Part shown: positions 1 to 8,602 of the stretch, in pieces
How the letters are laid out: every line of letters starts with the position of its first letter
Position numbering within the stretch: position 1 is the stretch's first letter
NCBI GenBank assembly: GCA_024641655.1
Contig: JAHECR010000012.1
Coordinates: 1-64,000, forward strand
Source: Acidimicrobiaceae bacterium
Lineage (GTDB): Bacteria; Actinomycetota; Acidimicrobiia; Acidimicrobiales; UBA8592
Reading direction: 5' to 3'
Length of the DNA stretch: 64,000 bases
Notes under the pieces: generated by a model
The model's database searches: none
What the model saw: only the letters and a program-made list of their open reading frames with translations
Told to the model about the DNA's origin: nothing
Translations under genes and position numbers: made by a program

Positions 1-235
1 AGCGGGTGACGAGATCGACGTCGCCGACGTTGGCCGCCGCGTGCCCGACCTGCACGGCGATTCCCTCGGCTCGCAGGCGGTCGAGTCCCGGCGAGGTCTT
101 GAGGTCGCTACCCGAGACGCTGTGGCCCATCGCAGCGAGCACCGAAGCAATCGCTCGCATCCCCGCACCGCCGATCCCGATGACGTGGATCCGTTGGCCC
201 GGCACCGTGAGGTCGAGATCTTCGCTGCTGCTCAT
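1..235 (-). CDS. murC: UDP-N-acetylmuramate--L-alanine ligase MurC, N-terminal part (runs off the window)
   Basis: Only the first 78 residues are in the window; the gene continues past base 1. The reading frame from the ATG at 233-235 gives a MurC-type N-terminal Rossmann segment with IHVIGIGGAGMRAIA followed by SGSDL and DRLRAEGI, the UDP-binding glycine-rich loop of the family. MurC adds L-alanine to UDP-MurNAc in the cytoplasm, the first amino acid of the peptidoglycan stem. Its ATG overlaps the TGA of murG (ATGA), so it is translationally coupled and the last gene of the visible dcw run. No domain beyond the nucleotide-binding one can be judged. Confidence 0.93.
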   Translation of the reverse strand, partial: MSSSEDLDLTVPGQRIHVIGIGGAGMRAIASVLAAMGHSVSGSDLKTSPGLDRLRAEGIAVQVGHAAANVGDVDLVTR

Positions 236-1332
236 CGGGCGTGCTCCTCGAGCAGGTCGGCGACGGCGTGGGCCGAGTCCCTCCGACCAAGTCGTGCCGC
301 CCGCTCACCCATCGCAGCCAGCTTGTCGGAACGACCCAGCAGGCGGTCGAGCTCTTCCGCGATCCGAGGTCCGCTGCAGTCCCGATCGTGGACCAGAACC
401 GCCGCGCCCACGTCGACGAGCGCCCGGGCGTTCTTGGTCTGGTGGTCTCCGGGAGCACCAGGCAGGGGGATCAGGATCGACGGGAGACCCATGGCGGCGA
501 TCTCCGCTGTGATCGAGGCGCCGGCACGCGAGATCACGACGTCGGCCGCAGCGAGGACCGAGGGCATGTCGTGCTCGTAGCGCACCGGTCGATAGTCCAG
601 GACTGCGTCGAGGTCGCGCGTCGCCGCGCTGATGGTCTCCCAGTCCCGCTCGCCGATGACGTGGTGGATCACGAGGTCCGATCGGTGCGCGAGAAGACGG
701 GTGACCTCGGCGATCGCCTCGTTGATGCGTCGCGCCCCGAGTGAGCCGCCCGTGACAACGACCATGGTGGAGTCCGCAGGCACGTCGAGCGCAGTTCGCA
801 GCTCGGTGCGGTCGGCGCGGCTCACCGCCAACATCTCCGGACGAACGGGGTTGCCGGTGAGCACTGCCCGGGGTAGGTCGGTGCCGGGGTAGGAGACTGC
901 GCAGACCCTGGCCCAGCGCCCGACGAGCCGGTTGGCCGCTCCAGGCACCGCATTCTGTTCGTGGACGACGATCGGGATGCGCAACAGCCACGCCACCACC
1001 GCCACCGGCACGCTTGCGAAACCGCCCAGGGCCAACACGACCCTCGGGCGTTCGCGCACGACCACCCGACCGGCCTCGAAGACGCCGACCGCGATGGCCA
1101 GCACCGCCCGAACCGCTGCCATCGAGAGGCGACGGGGCACGCCACGGCCCGACACGGTCACCAAGTCGAACCCGGCCGCCGGTACGAGCTCGCGCTCGAT
1201 CCCACGGTCACTGCCCACGTAGAGAATGTCCGCACGCGGGTGACCGCGGTCGACCAGGGCGTTGGCAACCGCAAGGCCCGGCGAGACGTGTCCCGCCGTC
1301 CCCCCTCCGGCGACGAGTGCGTAGCGACTCAC
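232..1332 (-). CDS. murG: UDP-GlcNAc:lipid I N-acetylglucosaminyltransferase MurG
   Basis: This 366-residue protein has the normal MurG length. It converts lipid I to lipid II on the inner face of the membrane. The N-terminal donor loop GGGTAGHVSPGLAVA, the acceptor-side HEQN motif (VVHEQNAVPG), the GGSLGARRIN loop and the late SRAGASITAEIAAMGLPSILIPLP donor-site region are all visible and intact. It starts at GTG 1330-1332, preceded by a strong GGAGGAG site. It sits 43 bases after ftsW and overlaps murC by four bases. The order ftsW-murG-murC is the usual actinobacterial one. Confidence 0.97.
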   Translation of the reverse strand: MSRYALVAGGGTAGHVSPGLAVANALVDRGHPRADILYVGSDRGIERELVPAAGFDLVTVSGRGVPRRLSMAAVRAVLAIAVGVFEAGRVVVRERPRVVLALGGFASVPVAVVAWLLRIPIVVHEQNAVPGAANRLVGRWARVCAVSYPGTDLPRAVLTGNPVRPEMLAVSRADRTELRTALDVPADSTMVVVTGGSLGARRINEAIAEVTRLLAHRSDLVIHHVIGERDWETISAATRDLDAVLDYRPVRYEHDMPSVLAAADVVISRAGASITAEIAAMGLPSILIPLPGAPGDHQTKNARALVDVGAAVLVHDRDCSGPRIAEELDRLLGRSDKLAAMGERAARLGRRDSAHAVADLLEEHAR

Positions 1333-1375
1333 TGGCGCTCCTCCGCTTCCCCTGCACCGGCCCTCAGCATGGCGT

Positions 1376-2554
1376 TCACGAGTGTGCCTGCCGGCCGATG
1401 TTCAACAAGATCCCCACCGCACCCATACCTGCGACAAGTGAGGTTCCACCGAAGGACACGAATGGAAGCGGCACGCCGGTGATCGGCAGCACGCCCACCA
1501 CGGCGCCCACGTTCACCAGCGCCTGGAGCACGAGCCAGACCACGATCCCGACCGCGACCAGGGTCCCGAATCGGTCCGGGGCGCGCAGAGCGATCCGCAC
1601 CCCGACGACGGCCAGAACGAGGAACAGGACGAGGATCATGGACGCACCGACGAAGCCCATCTCCTCGGCGACGACGGCGTAGATGAAGTCGGTGTGCGCG
1701 AACGGGAGGTAGCCCCATTTCGCCCTACCCTCACCAATCCCGACACCGGTGACCCCGCCGCTGGCGATACCGACCATGGACTGGATCGTCTGGTACCCCG
1801 TGTTGAGAGGATCGGCCCACGGGTCGAGGAACGCCAGGAGCCGGTCGCGTCGGTACGACTCGCTCATGGAGAGCAGGACTGCGCCGCTGGCGCCGATCGC
1901 GCCCGCGATCGCCATCGGGAGCACCCGCACGCCTCCGATGAACATCACCACCATCATGATCCCGCCGGCGATCAGCACGGTGCCCAGATCCGGTTGACGA
2001 AGGACGAGCAGCCCCGCGAATCCGAACACAACGAGCGGCGGGACGAGCGTGCGGCTCCAGTCGTCGAGCTCCGACGACCGCTTCGCCAAGAGGTCAGCCG
2101 TGTAGAGGATCATCGTCAGCTTCAGGCCCTCGCTCGGCTGGATCGTGAACCCACCGACCTGGATCCAGCGGCGCGACCCGTTGGCGACGACGCCGACGCC
2201 GGGGACGAGCACGAGCGCCAGGGCCGCGACGGTCACGACCAGCACGACGGGAACGGCCCGACGCCAGAGCTGGTAGGGAACGGCGCGTCCGACGAGCAAC
2301 GCGCCCACCCCGATGGACAACCAGATCGACTGGCGGGTGAAGTGGTACCAGGTCGACTCCCCCTCGTAGAGCGAGTACACCGACGAGGCGGACAACACCA
2401 TGGCGAGGCCGAGCACGTTGAGCGTGGCGACCACCGCGACCACGGTGACTTGTCCGGTTCCCCAACCTCCGGGACCCGAGCCTGCCACCGATCGGGCACG
2501 CACCTTCCCGCTTCGGACCGCGGTGCGCGAGTGCAAGGTGCTGACGACGGTCAC
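1376..2554 (-). CDS. ftsW: Lipid II polymerase / cell-division protein FtsW
   Basis: This is a SEDS-family polytopic membrane protein of 392 residues with about ten hydrophobic segments. FtsW polymerises lipid II at the septum together with its partner FtsI, found upstream in the same cluster. The family signature near the C-terminus (PITGVPLPFVSFGGTS) is present, and GVGIGEGRAKWGYLPFAHTD matches the SEDS loop with its catalytic Asp. The start chosen is GTG 2552-2554, which overlaps the murD TGA (GTGA) and follows GGAG; a longer in-frame extension upstream lies inside murD and is not believed. The N-terminal tail of about 30 residues before the first membrane span is hydrophilic and basic. 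Confidence 0.96.
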   Translation of the reverse strand: MTVVSTLHSRTAVRSGKVRARSVAGSGPGGWGTGQVTVVAVVATLNVLGLAMVLSASSVYSLYEGESTWYHFTRQSIWLSIGVGALLVGRAVPYQLWRRAVPVVLVVTVAALALVLVPGVGVVANGSRRWIQVGGFTIQPSEGLKLTMILYTADLLAKRSSELDDWSRTLVPPLVVFGFAGLLVLRQPDLGTVLIAGGIMMVVMFIGGVRVLPMAIAGAIGASGAVLLSMSESYRRDRLLAFLDPWADPLNTGYQTIQSMVGIASGGVTGVGIGEGRAKWGYLPFAHTDFIYAVVAEEMGFVGASMILVLFLVLAVVGVRIALRAPDRFGTLVAVGIVVWLVLQALVNVGAVVGVLPITGVPLPFVSFGGTSLVAGMGAVGILLNIGRQAHS

Positions 2555-3915
2555 GGCTGCTCCGGTTCGTGGTGCACGACCTCGTCCAGGACGAGCGTGC
2601 GGACAAGGCGGGCGAAGTCTTCGCCACGCTCGGCGTAGTTGCGATACCAATCGAACGACGCGCAGGCCGGCGAGAGCACGACGGCGTCACCGTCGCCGGC
2701 TACGCCCGCGGCGCTGCGGACCGCACCGGCCATGTCGACCGCGATCTCTACGGGCACGATGCCTTCGAACACCGCCGCGACCTCGGCTGCCGCGTCGCCG
2801 ATCGCGACGACATGACGCAGGCGAGGTGCCGCCTCGGCGAGTCGAGTGAGGTCGATCCCCTTGTTGCGCCCGCCGGCGATCAGCACGACCGAGTCGAATG
2901 CCGACACGGCAGCGATCACCGCGTGCGGCGTCGTCGCCTTGGAGTCGTCGTACCACCGGACTCCGGCCGCCGATCCGACGAGCTGCAGCCGATGGGCGAG
3001 ACCGGTGAAGGTCGCGAGCACCTCGACGATTGCGTCCCGCCCCACGCCGATGGCGGCTGCGGTCGAGGCGGCGGCAAGGCTATTCGCGACGTCGTGGGGT
3101 AGGCGCCGTGCCAGGTCGTCAACCGCCATGAGCGGCTCGTCGTCGAGGACGAGGCGGCCCTCGACGACCCGATTCCGACCCGCTGCCAGACCAAAGGTGC
3201 AACGACGCGCCGGGCCACGCAGGTTGCGCATCACCACGGCGTCGTCGGCATTGGCGACGGCCCATTGCTCGGGCGACTGGTCGCGCCAGATCGCCGCTTT
3301 CGCCGCTTCGTAGGCTGCGAGCGACGCGTGCACGTCGAGGTGGTCCGGATCGAAGTTGAGCCAGGTCCCGACATCGGGCGCGAAGTATGCGCTGTGGCCG
3401 AGACGGAACGACGATGCCTCCACCACGAACACTTCGGTCGCCGGGTCATCGATGGCCTCGACCAGCGGGAGATCGGTGTTGCCGGCCGCCACCGCGGCGC
3501 GACCATCGCGGCACACCATCTCGGTGACCATCATGGTCACAGTGGTCTTTCCGTTCGTGCCGGTGATGGCCGCTATGGGGCGGTCGTCCCACATCCGTGC
3601 CAGGTCGAACTCGCTCAGCACTCCGACGCCGTGACGGCGGGCCACCACGAATGCCGGGTGGTGGTCGGGCAGCCCCGGCGTCGGGAGCAGCGCGTCGGCA
3701 GCGGCGACGACCCGTTCGAGCGCAGCGTCGGTTGGCGCGACGAGGAGATCGATGCCGGCGGCCTCGGCCGCAGCGCGGGCAGCCTCACCGGGTGCATCGT
3801 CGACGACGACGATCTCGACCCCACGGCGGCCGAGCGCCGCCGCGACGGCGCGCGCGGTGCCGCCGCCGCCGCCCAGCACCGCGCGCGCTCCGGCGTCGAG
3901 GGTCGGGCCGGTCAT
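2551..3915 (-). CDS. murD: UDP-N-acetylmuramoyl-L-alanine--D-glutamate ligase MurD
   Basis: This 454-residue cytoplasmic Mur ligase adds D-glutamate to UDP-MurNAc-L-Ala. The ATP loop ITGTNGKTTVTMMV is clear, as are the central DPDHLDVHASLAAYEAAKAAI region and the C-terminal SKATTPHAVIAAV and SPACASFDWYRNYAERG motifs, the last being diagnostic of MurD. The ATG at 3913-3915 overlaps the mraY stop (ATGA) and follows GGTGGAG; the open frame runs much further upstream inside mraY, but that extension is antisense-like and rejected. The gene lies between mraY and ftsW, as in most dcw clusters. Confidence 0.97.
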   Translation of the reverse strand: MTGPTLDAGARAVLGGGGGTARAVAAALGRRGVEIVVVDDAPGEAARAAAEAAGIDLLVAPTDAALERVVAAADALLPTPGLPDHHPAFVVARRHGVGVLSEFDLARMWDDRPIAAITGTNGKTTVTMMVTEMVCRDGRAAVAAGNTDLPLVEAIDDPATEVFVVEASSFRLGHSAYFAPDVGTWLNFDPDHLDVHASLAAYEAAKAAIWRDQSPEQWAVANADDAVVMRNLRGPARRCTFGLAAGRNRVVEGRLVLDDEPLMAVDDLARRLPHDVANSLAAASTAAAIGVGRDAIVEVLATFTGLAHRLQLVGSAAGVRWYDDSKATTPHAVIAAVSAFDSVVLIAGGRNKGIDLTRLAEAAPRLRHVVAIGDAAAEVAAVFEGIVPVEIAVDMAGAVRSAAGVAGDGDAVVLSPACASFDWYRNYAERGEDFARLVRTLVLDEVVHHEPEQP

Positions 3916-4961
3916 GGCTCCACCGCCTGGGCCAGCGTGGCGATGTCGAGGTAGTCGGCGTAGAAGACGCCGAGGCCGACCGCCACGAGGAATCCCCCGA
4001 TGAGCCAGAAGCGCACGATCACCGTGGTCTCGGGCCAGCCGAGGAGCTCGAAGTGGTGATGGATCGGAGCCATCCGGAAGATGCGCCGGCGGCCCATGAG
4101 CCGGAACCCGATGATCTGGATGACGACCGACACCGTCTCGATGACGAAGATGCCACCGATGATCGGCAGCAGGAGCTGGGTGTTCGTGGCCAGCGCCAGA
4201 CAACCCAGGCCCGTGCCGATGGCGAGTGAGCCCGTATCCCCCATGAAGATCTGCGCCGGCGCTGCGTTCCACCAGAGGAACCCCACACAGCCCCCGAGCA
4301 TCGCCACCGCCACGACAGCCAGATCGAGGGCGTGATCGAGGTCGTAGATCGACGGGTTACGGAACGCCCAGAACGCGATCACCGTGAACGCGCTGAACGC
4401 GAGCGTCGAGGAGCCCGCAGCGAGCCCGTCGAGACCATCGGTGAGATTGACCGCGTTCCCCATCGCCAAGATGACGAACACCGCCCAGAACACCCACCCG
4501 ACCGGGCCGAGGTCGAAGCCGATCGAGTCCCACCGGGTGAACGAAACCTCGGTGTGGATCTCGGTGAGCGTCACCATGGAGATCGCAAACCCGAAGGCCA
4601 CCGTGAGCAGGCCGACCACCTTGGCGCGCTTGTTCAACCCCAGGTTGCGTTCACGAGACACCTTGAGCCAGTCGTCCAGGAGGCCGACGAAGGCCGCAGC
4701 GGCGATCGCCGCGACCACGAGCAGTCCGGACCGGGTGTAGATGCCGTTGTAGAAATCGGAGATCATGTAGGCGACGACGGCCCCGCCAACGATGGCGACG
4801 CCGCCCATCGTGGGGGTGCCAGCCTTGGTGAGGTGCCCCCCCGGTCCGTCTTCTCGAATCGGTTGGCCGATGCGGTGCTGTGTGAGCCAGCCGATGAGGA
4901 ACCGGGTTCCGAAGAGGGAGACCGTGGTCGCGATCGTCACCGCCATGAGAAGTCGGATCAC
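3912..4961 (-). CDS. mraY: Phospho-N-acetylmuramoyl-pentapeptide transferase MraY
   Basis: MraY is a membrane enzyme that transfers phospho-MurNAc-pentapeptide to undecaprenyl phosphate, forming lipid I. The 349-residue product has about ten membrane segments and the family motifs HLTKAGTPTMGG near the N-terminus, NLTDGLDGLA in the middle (Asp-rich metal site) and MGDTGSLAIG plus RRIFRMAPIHHHFELLGW near the end. It starts at GTG 4959-4961, overlapping the murE TGA, with a strong TTGGAGGAAC site. murF would normally sit between murE and mraY; here the two genes overlap directly and murF is missing from the cluster. Confidence 0.97.
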   Translation of the reverse strand: MIRLLMAVTIATTVSLFGTRFLIGWLTQHRIGQPIREDGPGGHLTKAGTPTMGGVAIVGGAVVAYMISDFYNGIYTRSGLLVVAAIAAAAFVGLLDDWLKVSRERNLGLNKRAKVVGLLTVAFGFAISMVTLTEIHTEVSFTRWDSIGFDLGPVGWVFWAVFVILAMGNAVNLTDGLDGLAAGSSTLAFSAFTVIAFWAFRNPSIYDLDHALDLAVVAVAMLGGCVGFLWWNAAPAQIFMGDTGSLAIGTGLGCLALATNTQLLLPIIGGIFVIETVSVVIQIIGFRLMGRRRIFRMAPIHHHFELLGWPETTVIVRFWLIGGFLVAVGLGVFYADYLDIATLAQAVEP

Positions 4962-6397
4962 GTGGTTCCTCCAACCCGGGAATCGATTGCCGCCGCGGCG
5001 ACGACACGATCGTCGAAGGGGTGCTCGTCGGGCCCGATGGTCTGCGTCGTTTCGGCGCCTTTGCCGGCGACCACGACGACGCCCGACGGCGGCGTCGTAC
5101 GGATCGCGTGCTCGATCGCTGCGGCCCGGTCGGGCTCGATCTCCACGGACTCGGGCCGGGAGAAGCCCGTCATGACCGCAGCAATGATCGCCGCCGGATC
5201 CTCCGAACGGGGATTGTCGGAGGTCAGCACTACTCGGTCCGCCTGGGCTTCGGCAGCAGCGGCCATCAGTGGCCGCTTCGCCCGGTCGCGGTCGCCACCG
5301 CAGCCGAACACGATGGTGATCTCGGCGTCGGGGGCGATCGCGCGGACCGAGCGCAGGATCTTGTCGATCCCGTCGGGGGTGTGCGCGTAGTCGACGATGG
5401 TCACGGGTGCGGGTGCTCCTGCGGAGACGACTTCGAAGCGCCCGGGAACCGCCGGTACCGACTCGAGGGCTCGGGCAATGGTGGCATCGTCCACGCCGAC
5501 AAGGCCCGCGGCTGCGGCTGCCGCCAGCGCATTGTCGATGTTGAAGAGCCCCGGGATCGCGATCGTGATCTCACGGTCGTGCCAGCGCAGCCGACTGCCC
5601 GTGAGCGAGACGTCCAGGAGATCGATGTCACGGCGCGACACTGGGGTGACGGGCACGGTGACCCGTGCCGCAAGGACCCGCCCATGAGGGTCATCGACGT
5701 TGATCACCGCAGCGTCGACGAATTCGGGTCGGAACAGCATCGCCTTGGCTTCGAAGTAGTCTTCGAGGTCGCGGTGGTAGTCGAGATGATCAGGCGTCAG
5801 GTTGGTGAAGACGCCCACGTCGAAGTGGGTGCCGGTGACTCGCTGTTGCGCAAGGGCATGCGAGGAGACCTCCATCGCCACCGCTCGCGTGCCTGCGTCG
5901 ACCAGTCCACGCAACGCGCCCTGGAGATGAGGAGCCTCCGGGGTCGTCCGGACCCCGGTGAGGGTGCCGATCGTCGCGGTAGGGATGCCTGCTGCGGCCA
6001 GGAGCCACTCGACGAGCGCCGCCGTGGTCGTCTTGCCGTTCGTCCCGGTGATGCCCACCATCGTCAGCGACCGGGAAGGGTCCCCGTGGTAGGCACAGGA
6101 CAGCCGAGCCATCGCTGCACGCACGTTCGTGGCCAGCACCTGCGGCACGGCAAGCGCGAGCGCGCGATCGACGACCAGCGCGCCCGCTCCCGCCGACACC
6201 GCCGCGGCCGCGAAGTCGTGACCGTCGACGATCCCGCCGGGCACACAGAAGAAGAGATCTCCGGGCTGCACGACACGGCTGTCGAGTGCAAGACCGGTGA
6301 TCTCGGTGACCGCCCATGCAGAGGCCGGACCGACGGAGCTCCACCCCAGGTCAGGAGCCTTCGACGACGCAACGGCGACGAGCTCACCGAGGAGCAT
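4958..6397 (-). CDS. murE: UDP-MurNAc-tripeptide synthetase MurE, meso-diaminopimelate type
   Basis: MurE adds the third stem-peptide residue. The ATP loop GITGTNGKTTTAALVEW, the UDP-MurNAc binding motif EVSSHALAQQRV, FTNLTPDHLDYH and, near residue 405, TSDNPRSEDP are visible. The DNPR motif is the accepted marker of meso-diaminopimelate specificity, so the organism should have DAP-type peptidoglycan. The ATG at 6395-6397 is preceded by GGTGAGG and is preferred over an in-frame GTG twelve bases upstream. It overlaps ftsI by 14 bases and mraY by four. Length (479 residues) is that of MurE alone, so it has not absorbed MurF activity. Confidence 0.96.
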   Translation of the reverse strand: MLLGELVAVASSKAPDLGWSSVGPASAWAVTEITGLALDSRVVQPGDLFFCVPGGIVDGHDFAAAAVSAGAGALVVDRALALAVPQVLATNVRAAMARLSCAYHGDPSRSLTMVGITGTNGKTTTAALVEWLLAAAGIPTATIGTLTGVRTTPEAPHLQGALRGLVDAGTRAVAMEVSSHALAQQRVTGTHFDVGVFTNLTPDHLDYHRDLEDYFEAKAMLFRPEFVDAAVINVDDPHGRVLAARVTVPVTPVSRRDIDLLDVSLTGSRLRWHDREITIAIPGLFNIDNALAAAAAAGLVGVDDATIARALESVPAVPGRFEVVSAGAPAPVTIVDYAHTPDGIDKILRSVRAIAPDAEITIVFGCGGDRDRAKRPLMAAAAEAQADRVVLTSDNPRSEDPAAIIAAVMTGFSRPESVEIEPDRAAAIEHAIRTTPPSGVVVVAGKGAETTQTIGPDEHPFDDRVVAAAAIDSRVGGTT

Positions 6398-8195
6398 CGG
6401 CCGCCTCACCGGTCACGCCCAGCGCCTGCTGCTCAGGACGGTCGAACACGAGATCGGTGCCGGGCGAAACCTGGAAGTGGCGCAGGGTCCAGGCCGCCAG
6501 CTCGCCGAAGAGCGGAGCCGACGTCCGGCTCGCATAGGACCCGTCGGGCTCGTCGAGTACGACGATCATCGAGAACCTCGGCGCGTCGGCAGGGAAGAAG
6601 CCGGCGACGGTGGCGACGTAGTGATAGTGCCCGTCGGCATCGACGTAGCCGCCGCCGTCTTGGACCTTGCGGGCGGTCCCGGTCTTCGCCGCGATCCGGT
6701 AGCCCGGGACCGCCGCAGCGGTCGCGGTCCCACTGTCGACGACACCCACGAGCATGTCGGCAACCTGTGAGGCGGCCTCGGCACTGACGACCCGCCGGGC
6801 CGCAACCTCGACCACGGTCTCAGCGCCGCTGGGCTCGATCGTCCCTGGCGCGACGAGGCGAGGGGCGACGTCGATGCCGTTGTTCGCGATCACGTTGTAG
6901 GCCTTGAGCATCTGCATCGGCGTCACGGCGATGCCCTGGCCGATCGCGATCGTGGCGAACGAGGTCCCCGACCAGTCCTTCACGTCGTCGAGGATGCCCG
7001 ATGCCTCGTTGGGGAAGTCGAGCGCGGTGCGATGGCCGAACCCGAAGTCGACCAGGTAGTCGTGCAGTACGGAATCACCAAGGTCGTCGGCCCACAAGAT
7101 GGTGCCGACGTTGGAGGACTTCATGAGGATGTCCCGCATGCTCATCAGCTCGGGGTCGTGGCTCTCATCGTCGCTGAAGACGTCCTCGTAGATCGGGTAC
7201 TCGTCGGGGACCAGTCGGGACGTCGTCGGGAGGCCGAGGCCGTGGTCGAGCACGGCTGCGAAGGTCATGGCCTTCATGACCGATCCCGGTTCGTACATCT
7301 GGGTCAGCGCCGGACTCGAAGGCGTCGTGGCGACACCGCCTTCGTCGGAGGCCGAAACCGAAGCCATCGCGAGGATGTCACCGGTCGCGGGTTCGCAGAT
7401 CACGACGATGCCGCCTCGGGCGTTCGTGCGTTCGACAGCGTCGGCGAGGGCTTGCTCCGCTTGGAACTGGAGCGCCCGTTCGATGGTGAGGGTCACATCT
7501 TTGCCTTGTTGGGCCGGCTCGACCTCGCGGACACCGTCGGGAATCGTGCGTCCGTCGATGCTCTGTTCGACCACGAGCTGACCAGCAGTCCCCCTGAGCA
7601 GGTCGTCGAACTGCAGCTCGAGGCCGGACAGGCCGACGTTGTCGACACCGACCGCTCCGAGAACACCGCGCGCGAGCTCCTCACCGTCGGGGTGGAAGCG
7701 CCGCGGTTCGTCGCGCACGATGAGGTACGGCAGCTGCAGCGCGCGCAGCTCGTCTGCCACCTTGTCGTCGGCCATGCGCTTCAAGTACACGAACCGGGTC
7801 GGGCGGAGCAGCTCGAACTCCAGTTTGGCGGCATCGATCCCGAGCAGTGGCGCCAGGGTTGCGGCGGCCTGCGCGGCGTCGTCGACGAGACCGGGATCGG
7901 CGGCAACATAGGGTTGGGGCAACGAGACGGCAAGCGCTTCGCCGTTGCGGTCGAGCAGCCGGCCGCGCTGGCCCTCCAGCGGGATGGTCTGCAAACGCTG
8001 GTCGCGACCCCAGGCCACATACCGATCTCGGTCGAACATCTGGAGCTGGAGCAACCGCAGGCTCAGGAGCCCCGCGACGAGGACGAACAGGACGACCACA
8101 CCCAGCAGGCGGCGCCGGTGCTCGAAGCGCTCGGCGGAGGCCGGTCGCGCCGAGGCGCCCCGTGGGGCAGAGTACACGCGGCGGGGTGGAGTCAC
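6384..8195 (-). CDS. ftsI: Septal peptidoglycan transpeptidase FtsI (PBP3, class B)
   Basis: This is a 603-residue class B penicillin-binding protein with one N-terminal membrane anchor (about residues 29-50), a PBP dimerisation domain (RGRLLDRNGEALAVS region) and a transpeptidase domain. The catalytic motifs are complete: SVMK (in EPGSVMKAMTF), SSN (MKSSNVGTI) and KTGTARK. It cross-links peptidoglycan at the division site with FtsW. The start is GTG 8193-8195, overlapping the ftsL stop and preceded by AAGGGGAG. No C-terminal PASTA repeats are present. It lies between ftsL and murE as expected. Confidence 0.96.
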   Translation of the reverse strand: MTPPRRVYSAPRGASARPASAERFEHRRRLLGVVVLFVLVAGLLSLRLLQLQMFDRDRYVAWGRDQRLQTIPLEGQRGRLLDRNGEALAVSLPQPYVAADPGLVDDAAQAAATLAPLLGIDAAKLEFELLRPTRFVYLKRMADDKVADELRALQLPYLIVRDEPRRFHPDGEELARGVLGAVGVDNVGLSGLELQFDDLLRGTAGQLVVEQSIDGRTIPDGVREVEPAQQGKDVTLTIERALQFQAEQALADAVERTNARGGIVVICEPATGDILAMASVSASDEGGVATTPSSPALTQMYEPGSVMKAMTFAAVLDHGLGLPTTSRLVPDEYPIYEDVFSDDESHDPELMSMRDILMKSSNVGTILWADDLGDSVLHDYLVDFGFGHRTALDFPNEASGILDDVKDWSGTSFATIAIGQGIAVTPMQMLKAYNVIANNGIDVAPRLVAPGTIEPSGAETVVEVAARRVVSAEAASQVADMLVGVVDSGTATAAAVPGYRIAAKTGTARKVQDGGGYVDADGHYHYVATVAGFFPADAPRFSMIVVLDEPDGSYASRTSAPLFGELAAWTLRHFQVSPGTDLVFDRPEQQALGVTGEAADAPR

Positions 8196-8602
8196 CGCTC
8201 CCCTTCCGAGTCGGTTCCGCCGCGCGCTGCGAGCTGACTCCGAGAGATCGGTTCGAGGTACTCGATGGATTCGGGTTCGATCATCCCGAGCTGCGTGACG
8301 GCGACCTCGCGGATGCGCTCGGGCGACTCGAGCTCGGCGATGTCGAAGCGCAGCCTGTGGTTCGTCTGGGTGATCTCGTCGAGGCGGGCGTCGAGGTCAT
8401 CGATGTAGCTCTGGTTGTCGACGATCAACGCGTTGAACGCAACGAGGCCGAACAGCACGAAGACGGCGAACACGGTGACCGCGACCATCCCGACACCGAG
8501 GAGCCGGCCACCGCGGGGAACCACGTTCAGCTCGGCATGAGCCTGCGAGCGAGGTTGGCGCTTCGGCGCGGGCTGGGGGGCCGCGTGCCCGGCCCCGCTC
8601 AT
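8192..8602 (-). CDS. ftsL: FtsL-like septum formation protein
   Basis: This is a small bitopic membrane protein of 136 residues. A hydrophilic basic N-terminus of about 30 residues is followed by one membrane span (about 36-60, VGMVAVTVFAVFVLFGLVAF) and then a coiled-coil-like segment (IDDLDARLDEITQTNHRLRFDIAELES), the FtsL/DivIC layout. In the family it recruits and regulates FtsW-FtsI. Sequence conservation of FtsL is low, so the call rests on position between rsmH and ftsI, size and topology. Its ATG overlaps the rsmH stop, and its own stop overlaps the ftsI start. Confidence 0.87.
   Translation of the reverse strand: MSGAGHAAPQPAPKRQPRSQAHAELNVVPRGGRLLGVGMVAVTVFAVFVLFGLVAFNALIVDNQSYIDDLDARLDEITQTNHRLRFDIAELESPERIREVAVTQLGMIEPESIEYLEPISRSQLAARGGTDSEGER

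Noticed and set aside
5021-6787. 588-codon plus-strand frame across murE/ftsI
   Set aside because: Antisense artefact; both minus-strand genes are intact and recognisable.
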